Shown in pieces: positions 11,581-21,870 of a stretch of 64,000 bases of DNA; the first letter of the stretch is position 1, and every line of letters starts with the position of its first letter. The translations under genes were made by a program, and so were the position numbers. Origin of the DNA: Glutinoglossum americanum (lineage: Eukaryota > Ascomycota > Geoglossomycetes > Geoglossales > Geoglossaceae); NCBI GenBank assembly GCA_020080175.1, contig JAGHQL010000057.1, positions 62,001 to 126,000 on the forward strand, written 5' to 3'. Below the pieces are notes generated by a model, which was given only the letters and a program-made list of their open reading frames with translations, searched no databases and was not told the origin of the DNA.

Positions 11581-13374
11581 ATGCTGGCCGCAGCGCTGCC
11601 TGAAGGCGCGCAATTTTCCCTCTACCGCATCTCAACTCCTCCTACGAGATGTCCCGCAATATATTCAGTGGCCTCAGGATCGAAGCCTGAAAGGACATAT
11701 TGTGAGAGCCAATTCCTGATGGTGGGGATCAGATCTGATAGCGAGACCGCCGCTCGATCCTCTTCAGGAGATCAAGAAGGGGTCAAATCTGGTCTCCTAG
11801 TTTATGCTATTGAAGTCCTTATCTACACTACAGCGAGCCTCACTACTTTGTTTGTATCTAAGGCGGACTCAACAGGATACCTACACCTGCTGAAGTGCCC
11901 CCTTGGAAACCCTTCGCCACTGAAGGCGATCTCGACCGCGTTTCTATCACATCTCGTGGATACGAGACGGCGCCCCGGCGTAAAACTTGTGGTTTCCCTG
12001 TTTGCGAGGGCACAGGACCAATACCTATTCCCGGGTAGCGTTGAAAATGGTGTTAAACATGTGCTAGATGATAGGGGGTTGGTAAAATGGTGGTGTGGGG
12101 TTTTGGATCCGGTGCTTAGAAGGCCTTCGGCAAAACTAGAGAATACAGCTTCAAGTGACGGTGAAGGGAAAGACGCTAGTGCTAAGACTGCGAAGGGTTA
12201 TCTGGTCGTACCCGGATTTGACAGATACGAGACGATGCCCCTCCTGCCGTCATCAACTAGGACAGACCCTCCAAGTAACAAGCGCTGGGTTAATGACCAC
12301 CCGTTACTTCAGATATCAAGCACCCCAGATGCGCCTCCAAGGTGCTTAATACCTCATTTTCCAGACGATCCTAAGGCCCGATATCTGGATGAATTAGATG
12401 ATGAGATGACTGAGTCATACGATGCACAGATTAGGGGTACTGGCGTTAATCGTAAAAGCCTGGGGCAGTGGAGGAGCGTACAATCGCTTGATCAGTTCTG
12501 GGAAATGATGGCATTTAGGCAGGAATGTTCTGCTGGGAGGATCGTAGGGTTCATTTGGATCGTATTTGACCCTATTCTGATACCTATTACGAGAGGCGGA
12601 GATGCAACGACTAGCCCGAATACTAAGGGTACTAGTAAAAGATTCGCCGAGAATATCATTCTATCTCCCCGCCAGCCACCAGCCCAGGATTTGCCCTATG
12701 TATCGCGGAATCCCGACTCGCCGCACACTGGAAACCACGAACTATCCCTGACAGATTCTTTCAGCTTGTCTTCTAGCAAGAGTTCTACCAGTAACCTTAC
12801 ATCGCCTCAATCGAAAACTACTAAGGCGAAACGGAAGACCCGAAGGCCAACTGGCCTCATTTATACCCGTCAACCGCGTATCAAGGTGTCGTCTTCAAGG
12901 TCAGTGACTTCATCCCAACCCTCTCACACGCCGTTTTACACGTGGCCCATTGAGAGTAGGGGGGAAGTAGTCCTGGATGAAAAGGAATATAAACGCGCCA
13001 TCGACCTGCTCCTGCGGCTAGATTTCTCCAATGAAGCACTTGCAAGAGGAAGCACAAAGCGATATGTTGATGAGGTTGGTGTTATCGCGGGATTGGAAGG
13101 GAGACAGAAGGTTTGGGGTGAGGTCGTTGTGGGCCTAAAGGAAGTCATGGGCGCAAGAGGAGACAGAGTGACGGGCATTGGCGTCTCAAGCGATGGCCTG
13201 GCGAGAAGTAACGATGTCCTCGGCGATGCAATGCCAGCTACTACAGGTTCCGGTAGAGCACCGAACGTATTGGGTGATGGGTTGGTAAGGAAGCGACCGA
13301 AGATATCCGAGAGCGAAGGTTCAGCAGCCAATCTTCTCGGAAGCGGCTTGGTAAGGAAAAAGCCGAAGTCTTAG
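11581..13374 (+). CDS. rtt109: histone H3 acetyltransferase RTT109 (KAT11)
   Basis: Fungal-specific acetyltransferase that, with chaperones Asf1 and Vps75, acetylates histone H3 Lys56 and other N-terminal lysines during replication-coupled nucleosome assembly. Single exon of 597 residues. Residues 1-20, MLAAALPEGAQFSLYRISTP, match the usual start, so I chose this ATG; a GTG-initiated reading would add 12 residues. Core blocks include GYLVVPGFDRYET, HFPDDPKARYLDELDDE and SLDQFWEMMAFRQECSAGRIVGFIWIVF, typical of the KAT11 domain. The C-terminal part contains a serine-rich region, a KAKRKTRRPTG basic patch and a repeated tail module, N(V/L)LG-G-LVRK-PK, present twice near residues 562-597 and again degenerate upstream. 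Fungal orthologues are usually 430-600 residues, so this is at the long end. Confidence 0.95.
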   Translation: MLAAALPEGAQFSLYRISTPPTRCPAIYSVASGSKPERTYCESQFLMVGIRSDSETAARSSSGDQEGVKSGLLVYAIEVLIYTTASLTTLFVSKADSTGYLHLLKCPLGNPSPLKAISTAFLSHLVDTRRRPGVKLVVSLFARAQDQYLFPGSVENGVKHVLDDRGLVKWWCGVLDPVLRRPSAKLENTASSDGEGKDASAKTAKGYLVVPGFDRYETMPLLPSSTRTDPPSNKRWVNDHPLLQISSTPDAPPRCLIPHFPDDPKARYLDELDDEMTESYDAQIRGTGVNRKSLGQWRSVQSLDQFWEMMAFRQECSAGRIVGFIWIVFDPILIPITRGGDATTSPNTKGTSKRFAENIILSPRQPPAQDLPYVSRNPDSPHTGNHELSLTDSFSLSSSKSSTSNLTSPQSKTTKAKRKTRRPTGLIYTRQPRIKVSSSRSVTSSQPSHTPFYTWPIESRGEVVLDEKEYKRAIDLLLRLDFSNEALARGSTKRYVDEVGVIAGLEGRQKVWGEVVVGLKEVMGARGDRVTGIGVSSDGLARSNDVLGDAMPATTGSGRAPNVLGDGLVRKRPKISESEGSAANLLGSGLVRKKPKS

Positions 13375-13846
13375 GAGAATCTGAATTGTGTAGGAATGTT
13401 GGGTTCGGCGAACATTGGAGTTTCATTGGCACGGAGGATATTCTTCTACTCTGGGTTTACTAGAGGTGCTGGTCACAAGGAAACCGGACAACGCTGTGTA
13501 ATTTGTTCTCTCTTCACTAGTGCGGTTCTGGGGTGTTTTCTTGGTCGAGGCTAAATGCTGGTGCGCTACATCGTGTCAAGTGTTAACATAAACTTTAGGT
13601 TGGAGCCTCACGCTCGGTTGCCCTATTCGGTAACATCACAACAAACCCAAATTCTAGAGTATAAAATAACACAGCTGTCCATCCTCTCCTCTGTTCTCAC
13701 ACTTTCTTGTTCCACATCCGTCGGACTTTTTACTCGTTACTGCAGATCGCCTTGTACTCAACAACGTACTGCATACCGCCTTGTCTTCGACGACTTAACT
13801 AGCTAACTAGTTACTTCCTCTTCACTTTAATAACGACACTTCCATA
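13375..13846. other. promoter and 5' leader region of the large coiled-coil gene
   Basis: About 470 bp with a CT-rich stretch between 13680 and 13740, common before fungal transcription starts. No gene seen. Confidence 0.4.
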
Positions 13847-16800
13847 ATGGAAGCCTTGCGAGTTCGAACACCTTCTCCGTATGGGCATTGCTCAATCGGA
13901 AACTCAACAGCTGCATCGTCGCTAACTGGCTTTGATACACATTTTCATAGCACTTTCAATTACTTTAGCAATGAGCCCAAGCAGCCTAAACGCCGTGGTA
14001 GATCAGTAAGGGTATCGCTGACGAAACAGCGCCAGCAGTCGCCAACCCATAGCGATAGCGGACTGGAAGACTTTACTCTTGATCTGTTAAAATATATCAA
14101 TGGTGACAATGGATACAGGAACGATTCTGAACGCGCAATGCTTAAGGCAGAGGATAGTTTCAGCACTGAGGATGGGCCCTCAGATTTCACAGATAACCTT
14201 GTGGGGTATATAACTGGCGAAAAAAACCGCAGATGCTCAGGGAGATTGGAACATCAGGACTCGGCATCTCCGAAGACAGATACCTCGGTCACGCCAAAGT
14301 CAAGCAGTTACCCCCAAGGCCCAACAGCTGAAGACTGCACCGAAACCTACTCAGTAGTCAGCCAGAACGATATTCTTCTTCCGTCTCCGGTGGTAGGAGA
14401 CGACGCTGAGATCGGCTCCGTAGTCAGTCAGAATGATATCCTTTCTCGGCCTTCAGCGGCCGATGACAACACCACTATCCGTTCCGTAGTCGGCCAGAAT
14501 GACTGCACCTTTGTGCGGTCTATAGAGGCCGAAGACGACACCAGGATCCACTGCGTAATCGACCAGAATGGCCATATCTCTCCCCAGCCTCCGGCGGATA
14601 AAGATGACACCGAGATCTGCTCTGTGGTCGGTCAGAATGGTCATATCTTTCCTCCGTCTCAAGCGATCGAAGACGACGTCGAGATCCGCTTTGTGGCCAG
14701 CCGAAATGACTATGTGTTTGCACAGTTCCCAGTGGTCAAAGACAATATTAAGGTCCAATCTGCAGTCAGCCAGAATGATAACAATCTTCCTCGGTCTCCA
14801 GCAGTCGAAGACACTGGGGTCCACTCTGCAGCCGGGCAAAACGGCCGCATCTTTCCTCGATCTCCGATGGGTAAAGATAACTTAGAGATCTACCCCGAAG
14901 CCAGGCAGGGTGATGATATCTTTCTTTCTTCTCTAGCGGTCGAGGATAGCGATTTTGACTCCAACTATGATCCGCCAAAGGCAAACCACCGCCCTTATAC
15001 TCCAATGGTTAGAGACGGCAACTCTGACTGCTGCTCTAACTCACCAAGTTTTAATCTTGACCACATCGCTGTGTCTTCGCCCGCTCACTTATTGAACACT
15101 TGGTGTAGAGTATCACTCGAGGCAAGCCAACCATCGGCAAATGAAGGATCAAACCCGTTCGAAGACTTTAGCGAAGTATTCCCGGCGGCGTGGAATACTC
15201 CTAATAGCCCTTCTAGCTTCATGACGGCTACCTATAAGAATGAGCATATGGTGTTGCTGTCTCAGGTAGAGATACTGAATGCACAGCTGAACCACTGGAA
15301 GCTTAGATCTGAGCAAGCAGAGTCCGCCCTCGGTGAGCTTCAGTTGGAACTGGGTGAGTGGAAGCTTAAAGGCGAAGAGGTGAAAGAGGTGAAAGAAGTG
15401 AAAGCCCGGATGAATGTTATGAGCTGGGAAGCAACCACTCTGAAACAAATATTAGCTGAACGTGAGAAGTTGGCCTTAGAGGCCTCTTTGCGGAGGACGG
15501 AAATAGAAGCTATGTTGAGGCGCAAAGAGGAAGAGGTCTTAAGGATGGCCTCTGAGATTGCCTCGCAAAAGTTGGCATTTGAGGGGGCGCTAAGATGTAA
15601 GGAGGAGGAGAATGCAAAGGTCTCTATCGATATGTCCTCTCAGAAGCTAGAATTCGAAGCAGCGCTGAGGCGTAAAGAGGAAGAGACAGTAAAGGTCACC
15701 AACGAGATGGCTTCCCAGAATCTGGAACTCAAGGCAGCGCTAGGACGCAAAGAGGAAGTGATTGCAATCCTCACCACCAGCGTTGCTTCACGGGAGGTGG
15801 AATTCGAGGCGGCACTCAAACGTAAAGAGGAAGAAAATGCGGCTATCACCACTGAGGCTGCATTGCAGAAGGCGAAATTCGAGGCGGCACTCAAACGCAA
15901 TGAGGAAGAGAATGCGGCTATCACCACTGAGGCTGCACTGCAGAAGGCGAAATTAGAGGCGGCACTCAAACGCAATGAGGAAGAGAATGCGGCTATTACC
16001 ATCGAGGTTGCGTTACAGAAGGCGGAATTCGAGGCGGCACTTAGACACAAAGAGGAAGAAAAGGCGGCCATCGCTAATGAGGTTGCGTTACAGAAGGTAG
16101 AATTCGAGGCGGCACTTAAGAGCAAACGAGAAGAGAATGAAACTATCGCCAATGAGGTTGCTTCGCAGAAGGCGGAATTCCAAGCGGAGTTGAGACGCAA
16201 AGATGAAGAGAGTGCAACTGCCTCTACTGAGATTGCCTCGCAGAAGCTAAAGTTTGCGGCAGCGCTGCAACGTAAAGAGGAGAAGAACGAAAAGGCCACC
16301 GCCGAGATAGTCTTACAGAAATTAGAGTATGAGGCGGTGCTAAGGCAGAAAGAAGAAGACATTGTGAGATTAACTGCACAAATTAGCACGCTTAATGATG
16401 AACTCGAAGATATCAAACGCGAGTCCGAGGGGAGACTGGATGTAACCTTTTTCGAGACCGAGATTGACACTATGAAACGAGAGTTGGTTGAGGATGCCCA
16501 AGGTGCATGGGCTCGGGTCGCCTGTTTGGAGGCTGAGATTAATGAGCTCAGGACACAGATGGCTAAAGAGAGAGATACCAACCAGGAGGAAATCAACAGG
16601 CTGATCAGGCTTGATATCGACAAATCCAGGAAGACCAAGGTGGAGTATGGGCTTGAAAAGAGACGTAACCTACAGCGCTTGGAGGCCGCACTAGGAGAAA
16701 TAGATCTACTAAAGTCCGAAGCGGAGAACCGGCAAGCGGAAGTCAATGCTCTAAAAGAGCGAAACGCGGAAGAAGCGGAGGATGCGTTAGATGAGATAAC

Positions 16801-19162
16801 CTTATTGAAGACGGAAGTGAACTCATTGAGATCGGAAAATGCAACACAGGGTCGCATTTCCAGCAGTGAGGTCGCCTCCTTACAATTGGAGCTCGACTCA
16901 CTGAAGGTAAAGAATACATCAGATGCTGAGATGGCCAAGGATCAGATCGCTTCACTAAGAGCGGAAATTGAAATGCTGGCCAAGCTCAAGGACGATGAGA
17001 TCGAGAGGTTAGCGAATGAACTCTCATCAGGGGGGAAGTCTAGAGAAAAGCCTAATGAGCCGAAGGATAGCGAAGTGGTATTCAGTGCGGATATTGATGC
17101 CTTGGCAACAAAGGCCGATGACGCCGAGAGCAAGAGCGCTTACTGCAACATGCCAAAGGCGGGAGATGATGCTCCGAAGACAGAAACCGGAGACGCTGAG
17201 AGCGAGAATGTCTTCACCTATACCTATAGGACGGAAGCCGCCGCTCTTAACGTAGTACTTGCAGATAGTGGGAGCAAGGACGCATACATAAGCACACTAA
17301 AGGCAGAGGTAGACTCCCTGAAATCACAGATCGAAGATGCCGATAGCAAGGACGCATGCATCGACGCCCTGAGTGCGGAAGTTGGTGCCTTGAGAATGGA
17401 GATTAAGGAAGCGATGCGTTCCATCGGCATTCTAAACGCAGGAATCGACAGACTACAGTGTGAGAATGCTGAAGCTTCTAACGAATCGAATGCCCGCCTT
17501 AGGAAAATATGCTTTGAACGTGACTCTTGGAAGTCTAACGCTCAAGAGGCAGAGAATGCAGCGATTCGGACGGCCTCATTGAATGCGGAACTTGAAGTGT
17601 CAAAAAAGCGAAGCACGGAGCATTGTGAACGCTTATTGGCGCAGATTGAGTCACTGGGGGCGGACGTTGACATGTGGATGTCTAAAGCAAACGATAGCGG
17701 GAAGCGGAATTCCGAGATGACTGCGTTAAAGGAGGACCTTAAAGCTGAAGTCGAAGTGAACAGTCAGCTAGTAGCTGAAATCAAGGATTTGCGTCTCGCC
17801 CTAGTAGGAGAGGAAGAGAAGAATGCCCAAATCGCTCTGTTAAGAGCGGAGGCAGAGCGTTGGAGGTCTAGGGCCGAGGAGAGCGAGCACATAGCTGCTG
17901 GAATCGAATCTCTGCATGTAGAGGTGGAGGTATTGAGATGCAAAGCGTCAGGTGCAGAGCAGATGGCAACCCAGACCAGCCAGCTAGAGTCAGAAGTACA
18001 AGAACAGAAAAATACAGCGATAGAGAGTCGAGGCGTGACATCTCGAACCAAGTCGCTAGAGTCCGAGGGCTTAAGGTTGAGGACCATTGTGGAGGATGCC
18101 CAGGGGATAACCACCCAGATCAACCGGCTGGAGTTGGAAGTGCGGGAATGGAAGGACAGAGCAGAGGGGAGCCGAGACGCGGTGTCTCAAATCCGGTCGC
18201 TGGAGTCTGGGAATTTGAAATTACTAAAACTTACGGCGGAGGATGCCGAGCAAATGGCCTCTCAAATAATGACGCTGCGAGCTGAGATTGACGCCTGGAA
18301 ACAAGAAACAGAGAACGCGAAGCAAGATGCAGAGAAAATTGTTAAAGCAGGAGTAGAAGCCTCCGCGAGGGGAATAAGTGAATGGCGGACGTATGAGGAC
18401 TCCCGACTGCTTAAGGAGAAAGAGAATACCAGGGAAGCTACCATCAAAGAGTTCGCAGAAGAGAATGAAAGAGCCCAGAAGGAAGCCGAAGATGCACTCG
18501 CAGAAATCCAGTCCCTCATTGGGGAGTTGGATAATGCGAAGCAGAAGGTCCATGATCAAAAATTAGAGATATCAGCATTGCAGTCGGCACTATGCCATGA
18601 CCGAGAGCAGAGTATCGCTATTAAGGCAGATCACCATAAGTCTCTCAGGAAATGTGCCAAAGTCGAGCAACAGTGTACAAAAGCCAGAGATCAAATCGCG
18701 GCCTTGCAGTCAAACGTGCAGAAGCGTGACGGAGAAATATCACACCTCAAGGAAGCATTGACGAAGAAAGACGAGGAGATGACGGACACAGTGGAGCAGC
18801 GGGTGGCAATGATACAGCAAGAAGTCTTAGCAATGGCCCGTCAGTACACGGAAGCGACGGAGGGGGCCTGGCGTCTCCGCCACAGACTGGAGCATGTCAC
18901 TAAGGGTTATAAGGAAAAGCTTAAGGCTGAGAAGTCCGAGAGAGCTAAGATGAAGAAGGAAAACGAACGGACTAGTCGCGAACTACAGAGGGGCCATTCA
19001 GATGCGATGAAGGAGCGTGAAAAGCACTGGAACGATAAGGTTAACGCTATGAAGAAGGAGAGGGAGGTGATGGCTAAGATATTAATGCATCAATGGGGTA
19101 GGGAGGAGTGTGGATATGGCGAGCCACAGCCTTACAGATATAAGTACGTTAAGAGGAATTAG
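13847..19162 (+). CDS. 1771-residue coiled-coil protein with two internal repeat arrays
   Basis: I recognise no named family. A single intron-free frame of 1771 residues, beginning MEALRVRTPSPYGHCS. Residues 1-160 are polar and probably disordered. Residues 162-366 hold nine units of 22-23 residues built on the pattern D-x-E-I-x-S-V-V-x-Q-N-D-x-I. Residues 460-1750 are almost continuous coiled coil, rich in Glu, Lys, Ala and Leu. Within it, residues 553-852 are twelve head-to-tail copies of exactly 25 residues (consensus FEAALKRKEEENAAITTEAALQK). The C-terminal end is basic and aromatic (WRLRHRLEHVTKGYKEKL; ending QPYRYKYVKRN). The overall style recalls long tethers or spindle-pole/golgin-like proteins, but that is a resemblance of composition only. 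It could be a structural scaffold. Reading frame and length are certain; function is unknown. Confidence 0.85.
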   Translation: MEALRVRTPSPYGHCSIGNSTAASSLTGFDTHFHSTFNYFSNEPKQPKRRGRSVRVSLTKQRQQSPTHSDSGLEDFTLDLLKYINGDNGYRNDSERAMLKAEDSFSTEDGPSDFTDNLVGYITGEKNRRCSGRLEHQDSASPKTDTSVTPKSSSYPQGPTAEDCTETYSVVSQNDILLPSPVVGDDAEIGSVVSQNDILSRPSAADDNTTIRSVVGQNDCTFVRSIEAEDDTRIHCVIDQNGHISPQPPADKDDTEICSVVGQNGHIFPPSQAIEDDVEIRFVASRNDYVFAQFPVVKDNIKVQSAVSQNDNNLPRSPAVEDTGVHSAAGQNGRIFPRSPMGKDNLEIYPEARQGDDIFLSSLAVEDSDFDSNYDPPKANHRPYTPMVRDGNSDCCSNSPSFNLDHIAVSSPAHLLNTWCRVSLEASQPSANEGSNPFEDFSEVFPAAWNTPNSPSSFMTATYKNEHMVLLSQVEILNAQLNHWKLRSEQAESALGELQLELGEWKLKGEEVKEVKEVKARMNVMSWEATTLKQILAEREKLALEASLRRTEIEAMLRRKEEEVLRMASEIASQKLAFEGALRCKEEENAKVSIDMSSQKLEFEAALRRKEEETVKVTNEMASQNLELKAALGRKEEVIAILTTSVASREVEFEAALKRKEEENAAITTEAALQKAKFEAALKRNEEENAAITTEAALQKAKLEAALKRNEEENAAITIEVALQKAEFEAALRHKEEEKAAIANEVALQKVEFEAALKSKREENETIANEVASQKAEFQAELRRKDEESATASTEIASQKLKFAAALQRKEEKNEKATAEIVLQKLEYEAVLRQKEEDIVRLTAQISTLNDELEDIKRESEGRLDVTFFETEIDTMKRELVEDAQGAWARVACLEAEINELRTQMAKERDTNQEEINRLIRLDIDKSRKTKVEYGLEKRRNLQRLEAALGEIDLLKSEAENRQAEVNALKERNAEEAEDALDEITLLKTEVNSLRSENATQGRISSSEVASLQLELDSLKVKNTSDAEMAKDQIASLRAEIEMLAKLKDDEIERLANELSSGGKSREKPNEPKDSEVVFSADIDALATKADDAESKSAYCNMPKAGDDAPKTETGDAESENVFTYTYRTEAAALNVVLADSGSKDAYISTLKAEVDSLKSQIEDADSKDACIDALSAEVGALRMEIKEAMRSIGILNAGIDRLQCENAEASNESNARLRKICFERDSWKSNAQEAENAAIRTASLNAELEVSKKRSTEHCERLLAQIESLGADVDMWMSKANDSGKRNSEMTALKEDLKAEVEVNSQLVAEIKDLRLALVGEEEKNAQIALLRAEAERWRSRAEESEHIAAGIESLHVEVEVLRCKASGAEQMATQTSQLESEVQEQKNTAIESRGVTSRTKSLESEGLRLRTIVEDAQGITTQINRLELEVREWKDRAEGSRDAVSQIRSLESGNLKLLKLTAEDAEQMASQIMTLRAEIDAWKQETENAKQDAEKIVKAGVEASARGISEWRTYEDSRLLKEKENTREATIKEFAEENERAQKEAEDALAEIQSLIGELDNAKQKVHDQKLEISALQSALCHDREQSIAIKADHHKSLRKCAKVEQQCTKARDQIAALQSNVQKRDGEISHLKEALTKKDEEMTDTVEQRVAMIQQEVLAMARQYTEATEGAWRLRHRLEHVTKGYKEKLKAEKSERAKMKKENERTSRELQRGHSDAMKEREKHWNDKVNAMKKEREVMAKILMHQWGREECGYGEPQPYRYKYVKRN
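14330..14944 (+). repeat. nine 66-69 bp tandem coding repeats (22-23 residues each)
   Basis: Within the coiled-coil gene. Units such as DDTEICSVVGQNGHIFPP, DDAEIGSVVSQNDILSRP and DNTTIRSVVGQNDCTF follow one another without gaps; SVV(S/G)QND is the best conserved core. Copies have diverged considerably, so the array is old compared with the downstream 75-bp array. Confidence 0.88.
15503..16402 (+). repeat. twelve 75-bp tandem coding repeats (exactly 25 residues each)
   Basis: Within the coiled-coil gene, residues 553-852. Every unit is 25 residues long with no insertion or loss. Units 5 to 7 are nearly identical at DNA level, indicating recent unequal exchange; outer units are more diverged. 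A period of 25 residues fits two heptads plus one hendecad, so the coiled-coil register is kept. Confidence 0.93.
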
Positions 19163-19815
19163 GGAACGGGTAAGCCTATGGTGCCTTGGTGTAGTTCCTG
19201 TATTGCCTTTTAGTTTGCCTCCTAGTTCCGGCCGTTTTCTAGTTCTGTTCCTGGCTTCTGCTTTTTCGGTCATGCTCTTGTTTCCTGCCCCTGTTTTGTA
19301 TTTGGTCCCATTCCTGCTTTTTGTTTCTGTATGCTTTTGATTCTGTTTTTGTCTGTTTGCCTTTTAGTTTTTGTTGTTCGACTTGGAAAAGCTCTTGTAT
19401 TTTTGTTTTTCATTTCTGGCGTTTCAGACACGTGCCTGGTGCTATTATCAGAGGCGAAGTCTCCGTCTACAAGTCATGTTGTGCACTGAGTGAGCATTTT
19501 AGAGAGCTAGACATACAGCTTTTGCCACCGTTGCCTATACAGTACATACATTGGAAGGCCATGAGGAATTCAATCGAAATGGGACTCTGATGCTTCTGGA
19601 TTCTTTGACTGGTTCCCCACTCGTCACTTGAACCGCCCGGAACATGTTTAGAACGTAACCTAGCGGATGGGGCCTCGGCCTATGGGATAAACGGGGGAGG
19701 GATGGGGTGGTTGAGCAAAGCGATGCCCATCTCACTGTAATCAATGCACCTGGAACATATGAGCACTGTCGAATTCTTTTTTATTATTTACTGAACGCAT
19801 TTCCAATACCAGAAA
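19163..19815. other. convergent intergenic region, T-rich
   Basis: Between the coiled-coil stop and the TRM61 stop. The first 250 bp are strongly T-rich on the plus strand, as expected of a 3' untranslated region. No gene seen. Confidence 0.5.
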
Positions 19816-21631
19816 CTACTCTGGTTCTTGACGAGCAACCTCCTCCACAGTAGCAGCGGCGGCGGCGCCCACAACGCCACCTGACTGCTCTCTGGGAGGA
19901 GATGAAGCTGCCGTCACAGCTTCAGATGACAGGCTCTCTAACCGCGCTAACCTCGCAGCCTTTTTCATTTGTTTCTTCGACTTTGGGGGCGATGGTGATA
20001 CATTATCATCGTCGCCTTTGCTTGACACTGTAGTCCTGGGCTTGATGGGCCATTTACTGCGCGCAAGAGCTTCTTCTTCGAGCGTCCATTCTTGGGGTAA
20101 GAGGGCAAAGAGAAGGTAGGAGGTGTGTGTTTTTAGTTCTGGTTCTGGACGGTGGATAAGTCGGCCTTCTTTGAAGGGCTTGCGAGTACTGGTGCCATTG
20201 GCTGAGTCTGCTGTCTGGGGGGTGATGGCATCGCTTTCTTCAGTTTTCACAGGGTCGGCGTCTGAGGGGGAGGGTTTGCTGGGCGTTGTTTGCTTGACTA
20301 TGGCGCTTCGGGAGAGCCGGAATCTGCCCTCGACTTCTTTAAGCCTTTCCACAGCCTCATTGACTGTTGCAGGGGACGCATTGATGCCCCGTACACCCTC
20401 CTCGTGGAGCCCAACCCGTTCTCGACGTACTTCGATGCGCTTATGGGCGATCTCGACCATCTCAATTTCAAGCCATCCTAATTGTCTTAGTGTTGAGACG
20501 GTTCGTTGTACTTGCTCTATGCACGGCGAAAACGTGCATATTCGAATAGAGGAGTTTGGGTTTAGAGGCGAGATGAATGAGGCCGCAGGTATGGCGTTTG
20601 CTTCGAGGTTGCTCTCGTCATGTATCTCATCCGCGTTTCTAGGGGCTGGGGCTGGTGTCTGCGACTTGGATGACGCAATGGCTGCATTGAGGAGTGCAGC
20701 AGGCATAGCATTTCGCGTAAGATGACGGAGTGCAAGCCTTAGATTAGCGGCGTTAGCAATTTTAGGAAGCGATCATTCTCGTATTAGGAACTCACCACGG
20801 CGCTGGAAGGTCTAAAAATATAGCATCGGCTTGTGGGGACACTCTTGTTTGTCCTGGGCTCTTACCCTCTAACAAGAACCCATGTTCACAGACATCGCTG
20901 TTCACGATTTCGACTACATCTTCCAGACTATGTTTACGTATTTCCTCCTTCAGACGCCCTACTCGCTGCTCATGGAATTCATAACTCCAAACTTTGCCAG
21001 CCTTTTTTTTCTTAGCCGGAGGTATCTCACCAAACTCGCAGGCGGGTTCAGGATACCCATTAAACACAGCGCGGGCAGATGCGTGAGAAAAGGATCCGCT
21101 TCCAGCTCCGGCTTCGATAATAACACTTCCGGGCCGCACACGGAGGCGGTGTAGTATATAGCTATAGTCTGGTGTGTAAACTAACTGGGTTCGATGCGGG
21201 AGAGAGGCGGTCCACGTTTCTGGAGTAGGTGGCAACAGATGGATAAAACCGGTTGAAGCAACAACTGGAGCTTTATGAGCGAGAGCCCCGCTATTATCCT
21301 CTATAGCAGCTGCAACATCCTCTGCAAGTTCATCGGTCCTCTTTCGTTTCTTATTTTGTTGTGGACCCCTTCGTCCTCTCGACCCAGTATCCACGTTCGA
21401 TGCACGTACCTGACTTCCCCATGGCAAGCCAATCAAGGTGCTGTGCGGAAATGATCCAAAGCGAGTGTTGGTGACACGGCCCTCGTCGTAGCCCTCACAT
21501 TTCTCATCTAGTTCGGATAGGACTGTTGGCATGAGGAGGTCCCGCTTGAGATGAAGGATTGCCAGGGAGTCTGTGGTAGACACAGGGCCCGGATCCAGGA
21601 ATGGAGAGTTCCTCCGTTGCGCCGTTGTCAT
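19816..21631 (-). CDS. trm61: tRNA (adenine(58)-N(1))-methyltransferase catalytic subunit TRM61
   Basis: Catalytic subunit of the nuclear Trm6-Trm61 enzyme that makes m1A58 in tRNA, including initiator tRNA. Two exons, 20796-21631 and 19816-20737 (585 residues), joined at LPAPW|LALRHL. I chose MTTAQRRNSPFLDPGPV as the start because family members begin just before this block. It contains LAILHLKRDLLMP, RFGSFPHSTLIGLPWGSQV, TQLVYTPDYSYILHRL, and the SAM-binding motif I IIEAGAGSGSFSHA; VVEIVNSDVCEHGF and ADAIFLDLPAPW are the later Rossmann-fold motifs. A lysine/arginine-rich insert (NKKRKRTDE) may be a nuclear signal, and the C-terminus has a long low-complexity extension rich in Ala, Glu and Ser. 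It is divergent from the cysteinyl-tRNA synthetase gene, so two tRNA genes share about 320 bp of upstream DNA. Confidence 0.95.
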
Positions 21632-21870
21632 ATCACAAGGAGAACAATTTGGAGGCGAGTGGAGCCAGTGGGTTATCCTCGGGATTTCTCGGATCCACAA
21701 TTAGAAGAGGTGTAATGTACAGGATCGACGGTAAGAAGGAAGCCGATTTTGTGGGGTGTTGAGACAGAGCCTCAGCCTTAGAGGTTCCTGAGCCTTGGCG
21801 AACCTAATTGGACGCGTCGAACTCCATCTATTCACCGCCCTCGACAACACCATTCATCAACCATCCGTGT

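Noticed and set aside
15640-16938. 432-codon open frame antisense to the coiled-coil gene
   Set aside because: It mirrors the repeated Glu/Lys/Ala-rich plus-strand codons, giving a Ser-rich shadow (SSLRLSAASNS repeats). Its repeat structure is that of the sense array, and it has no independent signal.
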